Below are positions 5,109 to 7,688 of a DNA stretch of 7,688 bases, piece after piece (positions within the stretch are counted from its first letter, which is position 1; each line of letters opens with the position of its first letter). The stretch is from Angelakisella sp. Its GTDB lineage: Bacteria; Bacillota; Clostridia; Oscillospirales; Ruminococcaceae. The translations under genes and the position numbers were made by a program. The notes beneath the pieces are model-generated. The model was not told where the DNA came from and ran no database searches. It saw only the letters and a program-made list of their open reading frames with translations. Location: NCBI GenBank assembly GCA_022795575.1, contig JAAWGY010000352.1:1-7688 (forward strand), given 5' to 3'.

Positions 5109-7688
5109 GTGGCAAAGGTCAGCATAATCATGCCTGTTTATAATAGCGAAAGATATCTGAAAGAAGCAATAGACAGTATTATCCACCAATCATTTGTCGA
5201 TTGGGAATTCATCATTATAAATGAGTTTGGTTCAAGTGCTGCCGCCACAGAGATTTTACAAAGCTACGAAGAAAAAGACTCAAGAATCAGGGTGATCCAA
5301 AACAAGACCCGTTTAAGAATCGCAGAGTCCTTGAATGTCGGGATTCGGGCATCTACAGGAGAGTATGTAGCCAGGATGGATGCCGATGATATTGCGGGAA
5401 CAGAACGCCTGAGGCAGCAAGTGGATTATATGGATGCACATACCGATGTCGGCCTTTTGGGAATCCATCCAACTGTATTTGGGGAGGAAGAATGGGACTG
5501 GAATACAGAATATGATCCGGAAGTTATTGCCGCGAGCACGCTGTTTTTTCTCCCATGTCTTCATCCGACTGTCATGATCCGCAAATCTGTATTGAACCAA
5601 TACGGATTGCAATATGATCCGGATTATTACTGCACAGAAGACTTTGATTTTTTTGAGCGTGTTTTACAGCATACAAAAGCAAGCAATCTTGATGAACCGT
5701 CGCTTTTTTATTACAGACGATACTCTTCCGCTGCCACCTATACCAATGGAAAACATGGTGACGAAGTGTATCTCGAGGTCATGAAGCGCGCCCTCGGCAG
5801 ACTGTCTCTCTCGTTTTCCGAAGAAGAGCTCTCGTTGCTATATATTCATAGAGGCTGCAAGGATTTGAGGGGGAAAAAGCTCTCGGCTGCGATGGAACAA
5901 CTCGACCTGCTGCTTAAGAAAATATTTCAACAAAACTTACAGGTAAGATGCTTCGATTCGTTGGCATTGTTCCATTGCCTGCATAAACGCTGGAAGCATA
6001 TGCTGGAATCCGATATCTATGGTCAATATGGATGGGAGCGTGCCCCAAAGGATATTCAGGAAACATATCAGCACTCTATTTTTTCGCGCGAGCAATTCTG
6101 CGAAGAGTTTGGAAACAGGAAAATGATTGATCCGCAAATAACCGTTTTAATGCCAACATATAACGGCGAAAAATATCTCTATGAAGCGATAAAAAGTGTC
6201 GAGGAACAAACCTACCCTGACTGGGAACTGCTGATTATCAGCGATCCTTCTGAGGACAGTACAGTTTTAATCATTCAGGAATATCAAAAGTACGACAAAA
6301 GGATTCGATTGATCGCGAATCAGGTCAAGGCCGGGCTTGCAAATGCACTGAATCAAGGAATCAGTGAAGCAAAAGGGAAATATATTGCCCGCATTGACGA
6401 TGACGATATCGCCCTGCCAAGCCGGCTGGAAAAACAGATAAAACTGCTGGAAGAACGGCCGGATATATCTTTGGTCGGCAGTTGGCAGAGGCATTTCGGA
6501 AAAGAGGAGTGGATACACCAGCCCTTGGAAACGCCGGAAGAGATGAAAGCAGTACTTCTCTTCAAATGTGATGTGTGCCATTCTACGATTATGTTCCGGA
6601 AGAAAGATTTTGTTGACAATGGCCTCTACTATTCTTCGGAATATCTTTCCGAAGACTATGAGCTATGGACACGAGCCGTCCAGAAACTAAAGTTTTATAC
6701 GATACAGGAAGTACTGGGCGAGTATCGTGTTAATGGAGAAAATATAACCGCAAGCAAGATAACCAGATTAGAAAGTGAAGCACAAGGCATTATTGCACGC
6801 ACACTCAAAGATACATTACATATCAGACTTCCAAAGTCAGATATGATACTGCTCTCCGGCTGGGAAAACCCCTTCTTCTATGGCGGTGAAGAACAAAAGA
6901 ATTTGAGGGCAAGAGAAGAGAAGCTTCTTCAAAAGATTGAAAACCAAAACGCCATATACCACGCATATGATCAAACAGCGCTAAAAACAGTTTTGGAGCA
7001 AAGACGTATTTGGGCAGGAATTGCAAAAGGATCATTGGAGAATAGATGTACAATGCCAAAGATCACGATCAGGAAGAGAATCAAAAATTTTATCAAGCGC
7101 ATCTTAAAACCGATTTACTACCCTTTTAAGAGACGCTATGAAGACAGGCTCATTCAAATTGAGAATTCTGTACAGCAATTAGCAGGATCTGTCAGCTATT
7201 TACAGAAAACAATTCAGGACTTAGATGGTCATTTATATGACTACTACGATTATTTAAGTCAGGGTGCGCAAAGCAGGAATATGCAGTTACAAGCATTGAT
7301 CAATGCTGTTCAGGCTTCCTTGTCTTTGGAATTTAATCATTTTGGGGAAACAGTCTTTCGGAAAAATGAAGTGATGAGGGGCGAACTTCTACAGGAAATA
7401 GCTAAAATACATGGCGAATCCTTACGATCAACCGAGAGCTGGTTCCAACAAAGAGATACGTATACAAAAAAGCTGGTAGAAAATCTGGCACAAGCTATGG
7501 ATACCCGTATTTGGAATGCGGAAAGACTGGTCAACCAAACAACGGATGAACGGCTTTGGAAACTGGAAGAAACTATTAAGGAATTGTTAAAGGAACTGAT
7601 GCAAACCACTGATACTCGCGTTTGGAATGCAGAGAAACTTATCAATCAAAAGACGGATGAACGGCTCTGGAAACTGGAAGAAACTATT
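5109..7688 (+). CDS. Tandem family 2 glycosyltransferase with C-terminal coiled-coil repeat region (3' end outside window)
   Basis: The frame is open for 860 codons from a GTG start to the window end with no stop. Domain 1 (about residues 4-250) starts VSIIMPVYNSERYL, has DADD at 91-94 and TED at 176-178. Domain 2 (about 343-570) starts ITVLMPTYNGEKYL, has DDDD at 430-433 and SED at 514-516. The two resemble each other throughout, pointing to an internal duplication; each seems able to bind metal and donor, so two linkages or a repeating disaccharide are possible. A Lys/Arg-rich amphipathic stretch (about 649-681, with IRKRIKNFIKRILKPIYY) may bind the membrane. From about 675 the sequence is mostly helical, Gln/Glu/Lys-rich and coiled-coil-like, ending in 37-residue repeats from residue 798. 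GC is far lower than upstream (19 of 60 at 5161-5220 against 40 of 60 at 4321-4380), suggesting separate acquisition. Substrates are not readable. Confidence 0.88.
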   Translation, partial: MAKVSIIMPVYNSERYLKEAIDSIIHQSFVDWEFIIINEFGSSAAATEILQSYEEKDSRIRVIQNKTRLRIAESLNVGIRASTGEYVARMDADDIAGTERLRQQVDYMDAHTDVGLLGIHPTVFGEEEWDWNTEYDPEVIAASTLFFLPCLHPTVMIRKSVLNQYGLQYDPDYYCTEDFDFFERVLQHTKASNLDEPSLFYYRRYSSAATYTNGKHGDEVYLEVMKRALGRLSLSFSEEELSLLYIHRGCKDLRGKKLSAAMEQLDLLLKKIFQQNLQVRCFDSLALFHCLHKRWKHMLESDIYGQYGWERAPKDIQETYQHSIFSREQFCEEFGNRKMIDPQITVLMPTYNGEKYLYEAIKSVEEQTYPDWELLIISDPSEDSTVLIIQEYQKYDKRIRLIANQVKAGLANALNQGISEAKGKYIARIDDDDIALPSRLEKQIKLLEERPDISLVGSWQRHFGKEEWIHQPLETPEEMKAVLLFKCDVCHSTIMFRKKDFVDNGLYYSSEYLSEDYELWTRAVQKLKFYTIQEVLGEYRVNGENITASKITRLESEAQGIIARTLKDTLHIRLPKSDMILLSGWENPFFYGGEEQKNLRAREEKLLQKIENQNAIYHAYDQTALKTVLEQRRIWAGIAKGSLENRCTMPKITIRKRIKNFIKRILKPIYYPFKRRYEDRLIQIENSVQQLAGSVSYLQKTIQDLDGHLYDYYDYLSQGAQSRNMQLQALINAVQASLSLEFNHFGETVFRKNEVMRGELLQEIAKIHGESLRSTESWFQQRDTYTKKLVENLAQAMDTRIWNAERLVNQTTDERLWKLEETIKELLKELMQTTDTRVWNAEKLINQKTDERLWKLEETI
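7500..7688 (+). repeat. In-frame 111-base tandem repeat (37 residues), second copy cut by window end
   Basis: Unit 1 is 7500-7610; unit 2 begins at 7611 and is visible for 78 bases. Over those 26 codons 22 residues are identical, while 12 of 78 bases differ, 7 of these silently. Each unit contains two D-x-R-[IL/V]-W-x-x-E motifs spaced 15 residues apart (Trp at 802, 817, 839 and 854), followed by a KELLKEL helix. The stretch just before (KKLVENLAQAM, from about 786) aligns with the end of the unit and may be a worn earlier copy. More copies may lie beyond the window. The pattern suggests a long helical rod or coiled coil within the glycosyltransferase. Confidence 0.9.

Noticed and set aside
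4226..5131. 301-codon open frame on the minus strand
   Set aside because: It lies opposite gmhA and the phosphatase domain; no recognisable motif and no ribosome binding site, so an antisense shadow.
7500..7688. CRISPR-like or non-coding repeat
   Set aside because: The repeats are directly adjacent, keep the reading frame (111 bases) and vary mainly at silent sites, so they are coding repeats.

Overview
This window is the interior of a surface-polysaccharide biosynthesis operon. All genes are on the + strand and packed tightly: start and stop codons abut or overlap, and the largest gap is 37 bases. The organism is most likely a GC-rich, Gram-positive gut Clostridium relative (Oscillospiraceae-like, e.g. 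the Flavonifractor/Lawsonibacter neighbourhood). The grounds are strong AGGAGG-type ribosome binding sites, GC-rich codon choice in the central genes, and a 5' integrase-like tail of a type I associate with Clostridia. The taxonomy is inferred from style, not proven.

Layout: (1) bases 2-238, the 3' end of a tyrosine-recombinase-like protein that lacks the usual catalytic C-terminus; (2) 239-1252, a family 2 glycosyltransferase; (3) 1249-2235, a GHMP sugar kinase of the HddA type; (4) 2248-3180, an extended SDR nucleotide-sugar epimerase; (5) 3180-4481, a fusion of an HddC-like guanylyltransferase and a GmhB-like HAD phosphatase; (6) 4484-5071, a GmhA-like SIS-domain phosphoheptose isomerase; (7) 5109 to the window edge, a very large protein with two family 2 glycosyltransferase domains, a basic segment and a long helical, coiled-coil-like tail that ends in 37-residue tandem repeats and continues beyond the window.

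Genes 3, 5 and 6 together encode the four steps of the GDP-D-glycero-alpha-D-manno-heptose route: isomerisation of sedoheptulose 7-phosphate (GmhA), 1-phosphorylation (HddA), removal of the 7-phosphate (GmhB domain) and GMP transfer (HddC domain). The SDR between them probably epimerises the GDP-heptose or another sugar nucleotide. The flanking glycosyltransferases would build the glycan. In a Gram-positive cell this would feed a capsule, exopolysaccharide or glycoprotein rather than LPS core.

The most unusual points are the double glycosyltransferase with a repeat-built tail (a possible scaffold or chain-length ruler), an abrupt fall in GC at its 5' edge that suggests a separately acquired gene, substitutions at the expected metal-site positions of the GmhA-like isomerase, and a recombinase-like gene without a recognisable catalytic tyrosine directly abutting the operon. 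No RNA genes, CRISPR arrays, terminators, insertion sequences or convincing promoters were seen; there is no gene-free stretch above 300 bases.
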